From contig SDNP01000012.1 in NCBI GenBank assembly GCA_004524445.1, positions 1 to 64,000 of the forward strand: a stretch of 64,000 nt of DNA, given 5' to 3'. The position numbers and the translations under genes are program-made. Under the pieces are notes generated by a model. That model was not told where the DNA came from. It saw only the letters and a list, made by a program, of their open reading frames with translations, and did no database searches. Within the stretch, counting starts at the first letter, position 1. Each line of letters starts with the position of its first letter. Of the stretch, positions 37,983-46,868 are shown piece by piece. The stretch is from Candidatus Thorarchaeota archaeon (GTDB taxonomy: Archaea; Asgardarchaeota; Thorarchaeia; Thorarchaeales; Thorarchaeaceae).

Positions 37983-39695
37983 CTATATGCCCAGCTGCTT
38001 CTTCAGTTCCGCAAGTTCCAGAGTGTTAATGACCCTATTTGGCTCGATCCAACCACGACGGGCAAGAGTAACACCTAGTTCTATGAATCTCAGATGCTCT
38101 GTGCTGTGGGAGTCTGTTCCAATCGAGAACCTCAAATCATGATCTTTGGCATCAATTAGGTGAGAGTCAGGAAGATCCATTCTTGTAGGGAAGCAATTTA
38201 TTTCAAGGCAGACATCTTGATCCTCAGCTGCACTGTATATAGCAGGCAGGCCTAATTCATAGGGCTGTCTTTTGTTGAGGAGCCGACCAGTGAGATGCCC
38301 GATTATATCCACATGTTCATTATGAATGGCGGAAAGGATTCGTTCAGTAATTTGTTCTTGAGATTGTGACAACCCGGAGTGGATGGCTGCAACAACAACA
38401 TCCAACTCCTCAAGAGCATCATTGGCAAGGTCCAGTTTGCCGTCTGAATCTATGTTCACTTCCGCGCCAGGAAGAATAGTAAACTCTTCTAATTCCTCAT
38501 TCACTTTATCGATTTCTTTCTGTCGTTCTTGAAAATCATCTTCGTCCAACCCCGATGCAATTCCTAATCCTTGGGTATGATCACAAAGCGCAAGAAACTT
38601 CAGGCCAGATGCTTTCGCGGTGAGGGCCATCTCTTTCATAGAATGAACCCCTTCACTCCAGTCGCTATGTACATGAAGGTCTGATTTGAGATGCTCAAAA
38701 TTCAGAACCTCCGGAAGTCTCCCCTCCCCAGCTGCCTTTATTTCTCCTCGATTCTCTCTTAGCTCGGGAATAATATATTCCAGTTCCAATTTTCTGTATA
38801 TTTCATCCTCTGTCTTCGAAGCCAAGGTTTCTTCTGATTCTCTGTCCTCCAAGCCATATTCACTTAATTTCCAATTATGGTCTATGGCCCGCTTTCTCAA
38901 GGCAATATTATGGTCCTTAGAGCCGGTAAAATACAATAATGCCGCTCCGAAATTTTTCTCATCGATGACTAAGAGATCCACTTGCAGGTTATTCTTCAGC
39001 ACAACAGTGCTCTTTCTTTCGCCCTTGGATAGAACTCGCGCAACTTTCTCGCTGGATGTGAAAAAATCCATCACCTTAGAAGAATTGTCTGATATGACAA
39101 GAATATCAGCATCCCCAATAGTTGGTCTGCGCCTGCGTGTTGATCCAGCAATCTCAACGCGGCTAACATAATCCAGCTCGTCAAGTTGGGTCTTTATTTC
39201 TTCTACATCGGGCAGCATATATCCTAAGACAAATCGTTCGTGGCTCTCTCGATACATCGAGATATTTTCCAATATGTTCTGTTCAGTCTTCTCTCCAAAT
39301 CCCTCAAGTTCGCGAATTTTGTGATTCTGAGCTGCATGCTCTAACTCATCAACAGTTGTTATTTTCAGTTCTTGATACAGCTTCTCAGCCATTTTTGGAC
39401 CTATGCCTTCAACAGCCATGAGACTCCGCAATCCTTGGGGCATTTCTTCACGAAGGTTGTTGAGATACTCCAATTCACCCCGCTGGAGGTATTCAGCAAT
39501 TTTTTCAGCGATGCTCTCACCTACACCCGAAACCTCTTGCAGCTCTCCCTGGTGATATACCTCTTCAATTGGATCCGAAAGCGTTTCAATAGCGCCAGCG
39601 GCTCTTCTATAGGCTCTTGGCTTCCACTGAACTCCCTTGATTTCAAGATAGTCTGCGATTTCATAGAGTATGTCGGCTACTTCCTGGTTTTTCAC
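37983..39695 (-). CDS. polX: DNA polymerase X family protein with PHP domain
   Basis: Repair polymerase of the bacterial/archaeal PolX type, filling short gaps in base excision or end joining. Domains in order: 8-kDa lyase-like helical domain with two helix-hairpin-helix motifs (VSGVGESIAEKI, VEGIGPKMAEKL and a third LEGFGEKTEQNI), a palm domain with the metal triad in GSTRRRRPTIGDADILV and LQVDLLVID, and a C-terminal PHP exonuclease domain starting at DLHVHSDWSEG with CDHT, GAEVNI, AAIHSG, DIIGHLTG and IGTDSH motifs, so its metal ligands look intact. The 570 residues match family length. The GTG start has GGAGG nine bases upstream, inside the end of the ligase gene four bases away; the two form a repair operon. 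Confidence 0.96.
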   Translation of the reverse strand: MKNQEVADILYEIADYLEIKGVQWKPRAYRRAAGAIETLSDPIEEVYHQGELQEVSGVGESIAEKIAEYLQRGELEYLNNLREEMPQGLRSLMAVEGIGPKMAEKLYQELKITTVDELEHAAQNHKIRELEGFGEKTEQNILENISMYRESHERFVLGYMLPDVEEIKTQLDELDYVSRVEIAGSTRRRRPTIGDADILVISDNSSKVMDFFTSSEKVARVLSKGERKSTVVLKNNLQVDLLVIDEKNFGAALLYFTGSKDHNIALRKRAIDHNWKLSEYGLEDRESEETLASKTEDEIYRKLELEYIIPELRENRGEIKAAGEGRLPEVLNFEHLKSDLHVHSDWSEGVHSMKEMALTAKASGLKFLALCDHTQGLGIASGLDEDDFQERQKEIDKVNEELEEFTILPGAEVNIDSDGKLDLANDALEELDVVVAAIHSGLSQSQEQITERILSAIHNEHVDIIGHLTGRLLNKRQPYELGLPAIYSAAEDQDVCLEINCFPTRMDLPDSHLIDAKDHDLRFSIGTDSHSTEHLRFIELGVTLARRGWIEPNRVINTLELAELKKQLGI

Positions 39696-39699
39696 CAGC

Positions 39700-41457
39700 C
39701 TACGCCTCCTGGTTTTCGTACATGGTCACAATTTCTGATGTGGTTGTTGCATCTGTTGGACTCTTGTCAGGACGCCAATTTTGAAACCTGGGAAAGCGAA
39801 GAGAGAGCCCTCGATCTCCGTCCCCATCGCATGTGTGCACAGGACTCTTTGTTATTTCAGAGGATAGAATTTCTGCAACGTACTTGGGATAGAACCAGTA
39901 ATCGGGTTCAATATCCTTTGTCGCTGATATCCTAGCTGGTCGCGAATCGGTCTTAGCATCTTCCAGCTTGTCGGGTAGATTTTCTAGTACCTCATCAGTG
40001 AATCCACTACCAAGCTTGCATACTGTTTCAAAAACAGCCTCTTCTTTGTTGTAGGTCGCACACAATAACGATCCGTAAGTACCTGCACGGGCACCTTTAC
40101 CCGCATAAGCACCAATTATGACTAGGTCCAGAGTATCAGAAAGGTCAGAGGCATAACTTGGTTTCCATTTAATCCAGCTCCACTCTCTTGCACCAGCACG
40201 ATAGCGTGAATTATCTCCACAGGATTTACATACAACGCCCTCAAGTCCCCGATCTAGACATTCCTGGAAAAATTCGTCGATAGCTTCAAGCTTCGAACTA
40301 GTTACGCGCCCTGCAATCTTCATCTTGGCGGTTTCATTCACTGTTCTTTCAAGGTTGTTTCTTCTCTCAGGATAGAGCTTTGTCAGAAGTGATTTTCCAT
40401 TCTTATAGAGGATATCAAAGACAACGTATTGTACGGGGATTTTTTCCGCATACTCTTCAACATCATATTTCCGCCTTCTATTCATTATTCGTTGAAACGG
40501 ATAGTACTCTTCTTTTTCAAAGTCATAGGCAACAGCTTCCCCATCTAGAATAACAGATTCTGCAGAGGTGTGGTCTTGTACATATTGAACTATATCTGGA
40601 AACTGCCCTGTCACTTCATTGAGTCTTCTCGAGTATAATCGAGTCTTATCTCCGTCCTTATGGGCTTGGATCCGTTCACCATCATATTTCTCCTCTGCTG
40701 CAATAACCTCAGACCCTATCTTCTCCATAAGAGTTGTCAAACTGTCCACTCGCTGAGCTAACATGGGTCTAAGTGGACGATTGATGGCTACACGCATTCT
40801 CTTGATTCCGTCCAAACCGCTCTTTGCAAGCACTTCAGCAACGTGTCCAATGTCTGAAGATACGTTGTAAGCATGCTCCAAGGGTTCTCTCTTATCCTTT
40901 GAACCAAGAAAGGCTTCTGCTAGACCATCAAGTACGGTCATATCACCAGCCCCCAGCCGCATCGTACCCAATGCAAGCCGAACTATGTAACGACGCTCCA
41001 AATCATTGCTGGCCGCTAATAGACTAGCAAGGATACGCTTCTTTTCCTCTTGGGAACCAGATCCACTTGCGTTCGCGATGGCAATGAGTCCCTGGTGAAC
41101 TTCATCTACGGTCAGATTGGTACCGGTTTTGAGTTCATCTTGATACAGCTCGTGCCGCCTTCCATAGAAATAAGCAGCACCATCACCAAGGTCACCCAAC
41201 TCCTTCATCTTTGATTCGACTTCGCTCTCATCAACATTTGATGCCATTGCCACGCTGGCCTTGGTCATCTCTTCTCCCAATCCAACTTTGACATCCCTAT
41301 AGTCAGCCGCAATATCCCCAGTCAAGAAATAGGCAGCTATGTCGATTATTTCCTCGTCAATCTCAGTGAAAAGGTCGGACATAATGGAGATCATTTTGTT
41401 TCGAGATGAGGTTTCTTCTATCTTTTCGAAGTATTGGGCAAGAACCTCAAATTTCAA
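39700..41457 (-). CDS. lig: ATP-dependent DNA ligase (archaeal LigI-like)
   Basis: Seals nicks by adenylating the 5' phosphate. The nucleotidyl lysine is K257 in AAEEKYDGERIQAH (motif I). Other motifs follow: SRRLNEVTGQFPDI, ILDGEAVAYD, YVVFDILY, EGVVCKSC and REWSWIKWKPSY. An N-terminal helical DNA-binding domain occupies about residues 1-220, and a C-terminal OB fold ends with a typical RFPRF stretch. At 585 residues it has archaeal replicative-ligase size. The start is TTG (MKFEVLAQYFEKIEET); a TATA-like run lies about 20 bases before, so the leader may be very short. It is directly followed by polX, which links gap filling and sealing. Confidence 0.96.
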   Translation of the reverse strand: MKFEVLAQYFEKIEETSSRNKMISIMSDLFTEIDEEIIDIAAYFLTGDIAADYRDVKVGLGEEMTKASVAMASNVDESEVESKMKELGDLGDGAAYFYGRRHELYQDELKTGTNLTVDEVHQGLIAIANASGSGSQEEKKRILASLLAASNDLERRYIVRLALGTMRLGAGDMTVLDGLAEAFLGSKDKREPLEHAYNVSSDIGHVAEVLAKSGLDGIKRMRVAINRPLRPMLAQRVDSLTTLMEKIGSEVIAAEEKYDGERIQAHKDGDKTRLYSRRLNEVTGQFPDIVQYVQDHTSAESVILDGEAVAYDFEKEEYYPFQRIMNRRRKYDVEEYAEKIPVQYVVFDILYKNGKSLLTKLYPERRNNLERTVNETAKMKIAGRVTSSKLEAIDEFFQECLDRGLEGVVCKSCGDNSRYRAGAREWSWIKWKPSYASDLSDTLDLVIIGAYAGKGARAGTYGSLLCATYNKEEAVFETVCKLGSGFTDEVLENLPDKLEDAKTDSRPARISATKDIEPDYWFYPKYVAEILSSEITKSPVHTCDGDGDRGLSLRFPRFQNWRPDKSPTDATTTSEIVTMYENQEA

Positions 41458-41540
41458 CCTTAATCCGTCATATTAAACATAGTTATGTGCGAAATAAGAG
41501 TTTGGAAGCATTCGTTTTAAAAAAGGAGCCATCCAAACTA

Positions 41541-41577
41541 AAACAGAAATAAATGGAGGGGGCAAAATCCCCCACCA
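41541..41577 (-). terminator. Terminator hairpin of the membrane-protein/regulator operon
   Basis: On the minus strand a stem of TGG, one mismatch and GGGGG pairs with CCCCC, mismatch and CCA round a 6-base loop (41554-41577), followed by a T-rich run (ATTTATTTCTGTTTTAG). It lies just after the stop of the DUF4097-like gene at 41586. Confidence 0.72.
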
Positions 41578-41585
41578 CCGAAGCT

Positions 41586-42353
41586 TCAGGATAGTGTAGC
41601 CTGCACGCCACCCATAGTGGCAGTTGCTGATATGGTCAATGTCTGAGAAGCAGAGTTGTAGTCAGATGTTTCATAGATGTTTCCGTCAACCCCACTCCAA
41701 CCATTTGCAACAATATCTACTCCACCGATTGTAGTGCTAGCAGTGAATCGCCCCCCAACAGAATTAGGTAAAGCGACATTCATCTGAATCCCACCAGTAG
41801 TGGTTTCAGCAACGAAATGGACATCATCGCCATAGAGTATTGCATCATCGCTCAGAGTCAATTCTATGCCGCCAGTAGTTGCAGTTATGTCAACGTTACC
41901 AATATGGGCATACTCATTGATAGCCACCTGACACCCCCCAGAAGCGACGTTCAAATCCATAGTATAGTTTGATCCGCTGCCTAGTGTTACATTCACAGCT
42001 GCAGCTGGATAATCAAGCGTGATGAAACCAGATGCATAGTCCACTGTAGGCAAGCCGTATTGTTGTATTGTGTTATTAGGAACTTCCATATCAATTCTGT
42101 ACAGAAGTGCATTGTCTTCCACAAACATTACTCTAACAGCTCCAGCATCAATTGATATATTCACAGTTGTTAGTTCTGGCATTGTGGTGGGCTCACGTTC
42201 AAATGTGAATTCAGTGGTGTCCTGCCAGTTAGTACCAGTCCAATTCCAGTGAGCTGTACCAAACCATGCTAGAGCTCCGACTACAATTGCACCGATAACT
42301 ATGACAGCTATGATGCAAGCAACCATCGTGTTGTTTCGTTCGTAATTACTCAT
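41586..42353 (-). CDS. Membrane-anchored DUF4097-like adhesin-type protein
   Basis: 255 residues. One N-terminal membrane helix (VACIIAVIVIGAIVVGALAWF) anchors an outside beta-rich domain, starting near ELTTVNISIDAGAVRVMFVED. The rest shows regular GG-containing strands (ITATTGGIELTL, AETTTGGIQMNV, ASTTIGGVDIVA, ISATATMGGVQATLS), the beta-helix pattern of DUF4097-type surface proteins. ATG 42353 has AAGGA upstream and overlaps the end of the regulator gene by 8 bases; the longer open frame up to 42536 lies inside that gene and is rejected. It ends the operon, just before a terminator. Being last in an operon with its own regulator suggests an envelope-stress or membrane-state response. Confidence 0.78.
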   Translation of the reverse strand: MSNYERNNTMVACIIAVIVIGAIVVGALAWFGTAHWNWTGTNWQDTTEFTFEREPTTMPELTTVNISIDAGAVRVMFVEDNALLYRIDMEVPNNTIQQYGLPTVDYASGFITLDYPAAAVNVTLGSGSNYTMDLNVASGGCQVAINEYAHIGNVDITATTGGIELTLSDDAILYGDDVHFVAETTTGGIQMNVALPNSVGGRFTASTTIGGVDIVANGWSGVDGNIYETSDYNSASQTLTISATATMGGVQATLS

Positions 42354-42990
42354 TGTCGGTATTCTTCCTTTCAAATTTCTTGAGAAAATCATTCCATTGC
42401 TCTCGGTGTTTCCGATATATCGAATCTTTTTCCAACGCAAACTTCCGCATGATGCGTGATGCGTCATTTCTGACTGAGGGAGAGAGTTGCCGGTAGAGCT
42501 CTTCGTCACAGATAGGCAGATTAGAACTAACTTCATTCTCTATCTCTATCAATTGCCTCAGTAATTCCATTGCTTCTTGTTTCTGGGAATCGGCGATATC
42601 TATCCCATACACTCTCAGTGCAGAAACCGTTGATTGAAGCCGATCCTTCGCAAATTGAGCAACTCCCCCATTTGTTTGCATCATGCCGGATATTCCAAGG
42701 CGATACTCTCTAGCAGATGTGCGATAGAATCGCTGAGTGATGCCAGTGGGGGTTTGTTCTGTGCGCTCCTGGACCACCAGACCTGCTTTCTTCAGCTTAT
42801 CAATATGGTGCAGTATGGTCCCAGGATTCTTGTCTAGAGCATCAGCAAGCTGCTTCACCGTCATCGGAACATTTGATAAATACTTGAACACAATGGCGGC
42901 TCTAGTTGGTTCAAAGAGTATCTTGATCGTTTTTGGGTCAGAAATTACTTCTAAATCCGACATAGGTAGTACTTCTTCTTCGTCTGACAT
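42346..42990 (-). CDS. ArsR-like winged helix-turn-helix regulator
   Basis: A 214-residue transcription factor. The winged helix domain spans about residues 12-95: EVISDPKTIKILFEPTRAAIVFKYL is the typical ArsR-family lead, NVPMTVKQLADALDKNPGTILHHIDKLKKAGLV is the helix-turn-helix with its recognition helix, and QRFYRTSAREYRL is the wing. The C-terminal 110 residues are helical and probably sense a signal or dimerise. It is the third gene of a four-gene operon: ATG lies 3 bases after the preceding stop with GGGGATG as ribosome site, and its own end overlaps the next gene. The natural target is the palindrome at 44983-44999 near the operon promoter (inference). Confidence 0.87.
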   Translation of the reverse strand: MSDEEEVLPMSDLEVISDPKTIKILFEPTRAAIVFKYLSNVPMTVKQLADALDKNPGTILHHIDKLKKAGLVVQERTEQTPTGITQRFYRTSAREYRLGISGMMQTNGGVAQFAKDRLQSTVSALRVYGIDIADSQKQEAMELLRQLIEIENEVSSNLPICDEELYRQLSPSVRNDASRIMRKFALEKDSIYRKHREQWNDFLKKFERKNTDNE

Positions 42991-42993
42991 CTT

Positions 42994-43908
42994 CTATACA
43001 TCCCCCACAAGTCGGATATCAGGTTGTGTTTCTTCATGCTGTGTGCCATTCACTCCACTTAGTATCATATACACGCGACTCAAAACGATTACAGCAGCAG
43101 GAAAATGGATGAAAATCAGAAACAGCACAACCGCCACACCATAGAGGCCGAGTATGCTAATTGCTATGACACCAATACTTGCGAAATATGGAGTAAGCAT
43201 CAATGGCAGAACCAGTAGAGTTGGAATTCCGATTAGAGATATCCAGACAGAAAACACCCTGTCGAAATACCGGGTACTCATCTTCAAAGAAACTCGTACT
43301 GCATCCAGAACTGAGTGTCCATCTATGATCGCTGGGAATACCATTGATAGAAGCCCCATGACCACTGTGAGGTATATCACACTACCTGCTGAGAACACAG
43401 TTATTGTTGCGTTTGTTGGAGTCATGAACACAATTGGTCCCGCAAAGACGAAAAGCAAGCCAACTGGTAGGATGGCTAATAGGAACATTATGATGCCGCC
43501 TCCAGCAAGCTCTAAGAATTTGCTCTTGTACCATGCAAAAACGCCCTGTGCGGTGGTTCCTTCACTCTCCACAATTTCTCTGCCCATTCCAAAAAGCGCC
43601 CCCACAGCTACTAGAACTGGAGCCGCAATTGGCAGAAGAATTAGCGCAAAGATTCCAAAGATGGCAGCACCGCTGATGCTTGAGAAGTCTGTTGCCAAGG
43701 TTGTGAATAGCAACACGAGGTCCTCAAAACCAATTGTCAAAATAAATAGTGGTACAATGATGACAAGCAGTACGACCATGAGAAGTACCGTAACGACAAG
43801 AACACCTAGCGTTCCAAGAATAAAAGATATGACGTTCTTGAAAGCAAACCGATAACTAATCTTCCAGTCTTGGAATAGGGTTCTAAGGCTTGATTGTTTT
43901 TCAGACAT
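42994..43908 (-). CDS. Multi-spanning membrane protein (paralogue of the gene at 43985-44902)
   Basis: 304 residues with about six or seven membrane helices (LGTLGVLVVTVLLMVVLLVIIVP, AIFGIFALILLPIAAPVLVAVGALFG, GGIIMFLLAILPVGLLFVFAG, VIYLTVVMGLLSMVFPAII and two more). It shares the layout and motifs of its upstream neighbour: FGMGREIVESEG before a helix, WYKSKFLELAGGG, a DA(V/F)..S....R.F.RVF stretch and a C-terminal SRVYMILSG. The family is unassigned here; it resembles uncharacterised archaeal integral membrane proteins. AGGTGAT upstream supports ATG 43908 over the open extension to 43944. It may sense or stabilise the membrane together with the DUF4097-like protein in the same operon. Confidence 0.82.
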   Translation of the reverse strand: MSEKQSSLRTLFQDWKISYRFAFKNVISFILGTLGVLVVTVLLMVVLLVIIVPLFILTIGFEDLVLLFTTLATDFSSISGAAIFGIFALILLPIAAPVLVAVGALFGMGREIVESEGTTAQGVFAWYKSKFLELAGGGIIMFLLAILPVGLLFVFAGPIVFMTPTNATITVFSAGSVIYLTVVMGLLSMVFPAIIDGHSVLDAVRVSLKMSTRYFDRVFSVWISLIGIPTLLVLPLMLTPYFASIGVIAISILGLYGVAVVLFLIFIHFPAAVIVLSRVYMILSGVNGTQHEETQPDIRLVGDV

Positions 43909-43984
43909 TTTGTTATCACCTAAGGGGGTAGTTTGAGTGTCCACAGAGTAATTACATCCGCAGACACTCGTTGTCGCTCATATA

Positions 43985-44902
43985 TCACATCATTGGTACT
44001 TCAGGTGCAGTTGGCTCGTAGACTTGCCCCCCAGTGATTTCATGATACACCTTCACAATTGAAATGACTGCCATGGGTAGGAAGAGGAGAAGAGTTAGAA
44101 GACCTGCAATAACAGCCCAAATCCCAATGAAGATTGCAGCTGGATTGAGTGCCATAGCGGGATTGGGACCAATCAGCAGACCGCCAATTATCACTGGAGA
44201 GTAGACAAGCACAAAGAATACAATCAGACCGCTTAATAATCCGAACACGCGCTCGAAGTTCTTTTTGGCCAGATTGAATGACTCTTTGAATGCATCTTGT
44301 ACATTCTGCCCGTTTACAACGCTGGGTATGACCATGAGGCAAAATCCCACCGTGATAAAGGTGTATATGAAGCTAAAGACTGAGAGTACTATTGAGGCGA
44401 CTCCAGTCACTTGGAAGTCCATCGCCCATGAAACCAGGCCGTACACAATGCCTTGGGGAACGAGTATGATTAGTGTAAGGATCACACCAGTTCCGGCGAA
44501 GGTAAGGAATTTGCGCCTAAACCATGAAAAAGCAGATTCAGCTTTGGTTTCGCCAGTTTCTACGACCTCTTTACTCATGCCAAAGATTGAGCCTACTACT
44601 ACAAGAGCTGCAGCAGCAAAGGGCAACATTATCAAGATACCAACACCACCGATGGCAAAGATTGCACCAGGATTGTGCGGCATAGTGTTAGCCATCCACT
44701 GTCCCCACTCAGTCCATACAACTGGCCCAGTGAGTAAGAACAAAGCGACAATGGGGATTGCAATAACCATCACAATCAGGACGAGTACTATTGCCATTCC
44801 TAAGTTAGCTAAGAAGTACGAGAGCATGTTGTTCTTGGCCATCCTTAGACTTGACTTCAAGTTCTCGTAGATTGTTCCGAAGGAGGTTGTTTGATTCGAC
44901 AT
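43985..44902 (-). CDS. Multi-spanning membrane protein, first gene of the operon
   Basis: 305 residues, six to seven membrane helices (YFLANLGMAIVLVLIVMVIAIPIVALFLL, IFAIGGVGILIMLPFAAAALVVVGSIFG, FAGTGVILTLIILVPQGIVYGLVSW, SIVLSVFSFIYTFITVGFCLMVIPSVV, LLSGLIVFFVLVYSPVIIGGLLIG, IWAVIAGLLTLLLFLPMAVISIV). The pattern FGMSKEVVETGETKAESAFSWFRRKFLTFAG matches the paralogue downstream, so the pair arose by duplication. A GGTGG seven bases before the ATG marks the start. It is first in the operon, with a TATA box and perfect palindrome upstream. The function is unknown. Confidence 0.82.
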   Translation of the reverse strand: MSNQTTSFGTIYENLKSSLRMAKNNMLSYFLANLGMAIVLVLIVMVIAIPIVALFLLTGPVVWTEWGQWMANTMPHNPGAIFAIGGVGILIMLPFAAAALVVVGSIFGMSKEVVETGETKAESAFSWFRRKFLTFAGTGVILTLIILVPQGIVYGLVSWAMDFQVTGVASIVLSVFSFIYTFITVGFCLMVIPSVVNGQNVQDAFKESFNLAKKNFERVFGLLSGLIVFFVLVYSPVIIGGLLIGPNPAMALNPAAIFIGIWAVIAGLLTLLLFLPMAVISIVKVYHEITGGQVYEPTAPEVPMM

Positions 44903-44966
44903 TAATTTTCCACCGTAATGTTTGTCAATCGTTATATCGTTTGACTTATACCAAAATAGGCTTCTT

Positions 44967-44976
44967 TATTTATAAG
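44967..44976 (-). promoter_or_regulatory. TATA box of the membrane-protein/regulator operon
   Basis: On the minus strand CTTATAAATA is a near-consensus archaeal TATA element. It places the transcription start near 44945, about 43 bases before the ATG at 44902. A further imperfect palindrome (GTCAA...TTGAC, 18 of 22 positions symmetric, 44926-44947) would then straddle the start site. Confidence 0.65.
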
Positions 44977-44982
44977 TATTTT

Positions 44983-44999
44983 GATGTTTGCCAAACATC
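44983..44999. promoter_or_regulatory. Perfect palindrome, putative operator of the ArsR-like regulator
   Basis: GATGTTTG, a central C, and CAAACATC form an exact 8+1+8 palindrome. It starts 7 bases upstream of the operon TATA box, where the TFB recognition element would be, so a bound protein would block promoter recognition. The winged-helix regulator encoded in the operon is the obvious candidate. Confidence 0.6.
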
Positions 45000-45241
45000 G
45001 GGGCGTTTGGGAGAAGGAGAGTTAATCACCAAAAGCAGGGGGTGGTCAGCACAGCCAGTGGCGAGCTGAATTGGTTGTCGAGGGAGGTCGACAGACACAT
45101 GTCGAACTGACTATCCTGACCAATAGCATATTCATATCTAGGAAACATAAACTCGTAAAAAGTCGGCAACCTATACCACTCTAGCTGACATATTTAATAA
45201 GCTTAGACTCTACGAAGAAAAGCAATCGAGGGGACCAAGAT
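45000..45241. other. Intergenic region between divergent operons
   Basis: No gene is seen. Besides the palindrome and TATA box at its left end, it holds a hairpin TGTCGA/TCGACA with a GGGAGG loop (45076-45093), a further TGTCGA at 45100, and a TATA-like ATATTTAATA at 45190-45199 that would start the ATPase gene at 45242. No tRNA or known RNA could be recognised. Confidence 0.5.
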
Positions 45242-46852
45242 ATGGACGAAGAAGCGAATGAAAAGCAAGAAACCGAGTTCGACTCAGAGATGTACCTTGA
45301 GATTCTCAGAGAAAACCCACCAATGAAGCGATATGTATCGCGTGGAGATATTCCTGATTCGGTCGATATTGAGGGTCCTCATGAAGATGCAGACAGGGCC
45401 ATATTTAGGGCACTACGATTCGTAATGAGTGATGGAACTCCCAGATTCCAACCCGTACTGGGGTCCGCTGGACTTGGCAAGACGCACTTATTCTGGGCAT
45501 TGAAGGACAAGGAGAATGAATTTGGGCGAGGGTCATACTTGGCAGTATACGTTCCTTCGCCACCAGCCCCTGTTCGAGTACCCCTTCATTTTCATGCATG
45601 TTTAGTAGATGAGGCTGGGGAGGAGATCTTTGAGAGCGCTACTGATATGCTCATTACAAAAATGCGCGATGTCAAAGGAGAGCCGACTGAGATTTATGAC
45701 TACAACTTGGCACTAAATCGCCTATTAGTTGATTATCCAGGTATATCTGCAGATGTCGTCAAGGCACTTCTCAGATACAGATTGGATCCCGGAAACAAGG
45801 ATTTGGCCAGAAGATGGTTGCTCGGCGATGCACTTGATGAAGAGGAAATGGAAAGACTTGATGTACGAACTATCCTAGAGGATGATGACGTCACAATGGC
45901 CACCCTTAAGCTCCTGTTTGAGGGCTCAGATCAGCCGATTCTCTTGTTCATCGATGAGATGGAGGGTCCCTACAACACTCATGGAGAAGAGGGAGAACGT
46001 CATTTTTTGGAGATAATCAAGATGATCTACCATGAGGGCACAAATGTAGCCATTGTCACATCTTGTCTCACCGACATCTGGGACCGTATTTTTGAGATAG
46101 CAGATGAGCCCACGAAGACACGAATGGAGGAACCAGTACACCTCAGAAAATTTGAGAGAGAAGACATCGAACGATTCATCATTGAATCCATGACTAAGTA
46201 TTGGACTGAACAAAACATAGTGCCTCCTCCCAACCCAACCTATCCTCTTGGCAAGAAGCACATTGAAGAAGCATTTGAAATATCTAAAGGAAACCCGCGG
46301 GAAGCTCTCAGGCACTTGATCCCACTTATTGACTCCATACTCTTTGAAACAGAACCCGAACCCATTGAACCACAAGCAGATTATGTGATCAAACTAACGG
46401 CACCAGTAGTCATTAATTCGATAGCAGCTGGGCTTCAACAGATTGGAGAACAGGAAGATATACAGGTCAGCCTTATGGTTGCCAAGGGTGTCGCTGACCG
46501 GCAAGCCACAGCGATTCTTCGAGCCGAGAAGGGAGATACCGCAAAGCGAATAGCCATAGATGTGGCAAACGTGAAGGATTGGAATCGAAGCGGAGGAGTT
46601 GCGGCATATTACTCAGTAAAGCGGCTAAAAGAAATAATGGATAAAGATGAAGCGGACTTTGCCATAGTTGCTGTGCCAGAGGAAACGGGAGGCACAAAGT
46701 TCCAGGCAATAAGTGATGACTTGGATGAAAAACTGACAAGCCTCAAATTAACAGAAGAATCAGCTAGATCGCTGGTCAGGGGGACAACTGAGGAGAAGCT
46801 TGATGCTTTTCAATCACAGGTGTTCAAGGATATTCTCTCAAAGCTATTCTAA
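45242..46852 (+). CDS. AAA-type P-loop ATPase of unknown role
   Basis: 536 residues. A P-loop GSAGLGKTHL puts the ATP lysine at 80; Walker B is ILLFIDEME near 235, followed by a sensor-like VAIVTSCL and an arginine-rich lid (EALRHLIPL after GNPREAL), typical of AAA/ORC-like or STAND-related ATPases. A long insert (about 120-215) separates Walker A and B. The last 150 residues (from VVINSIAAGL) form an alpha/beta domain with ILRAEKGDTAKRIAIDVANVKDWN, recalling nuclease- or DUF-type folds, but no catalytic motif could be fixed. It has no membrane segment. The gene has a clear TATA box and GAGGGGA site, and stands alone. Functions from DNA handling to defence are possible; none is shown. Confidence 0.75.
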   Translation: MDEEANEKQETEFDSEMYLEILRENPPMKRYVSRGDIPDSVDIEGPHEDADRAIFRALRFVMSDGTPRFQPVLGSAGLGKTHLFWALKDKENEFGRGSYLAVYVPSPPAPVRVPLHFHACLVDEAGEEIFESATDMLITKMRDVKGEPTEIYDYNLALNRLLVDYPGISADVVKALLRYRLDPGNKDLARRWLLGDALDEEEMERLDVRTILEDDDVTMATLKLLFEGSDQPILLFIDEMEGPYNTHGEEGERHFLEIIKMIYHEGTNVAIVTSCLTDIWDRIFEIADEPTKTRMEEPVHLRKFEREDIERFIIESMTKYWTEQNIVPPPNPTYPLGKKHIEEAFEISKGNPREALRHLIPLIDSILFETEPEPIEPQADYVIKLTAPVVINSIAAGLQQIGEQEDIQVSLMVAKGVADRQATAILRAEKGDTAKRIAIDVANVKDWNRSGGVAAYYSVKRLKEIMDKDEADFAIVAVPEETGGTKFQAISDDLDEKLTSLKLTEESARSLVRGTTEEKLDAFQSQVFKDILSKLF

Positions 46853-46868
46853 CTTCGCTCCCGCATGA

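Noticed and set aside
38686..39171. Plus-strand frame of 161 codons
   Set aside because: Antisense to polX catalytic region; Ser/Arg-rich shadow.
43154..43855. Long plus-strand frame of 233 codons
   Set aside because: Antisense shadow of the membrane protein gene at 42994-43908; its composition is low-complexity and no start signal is seen.
45030..45110. Possible tRNA or small RNA in the intergenic region
   Set aside because: No T-loop, anticodon arm or conserved tRNA bases could be fitted.
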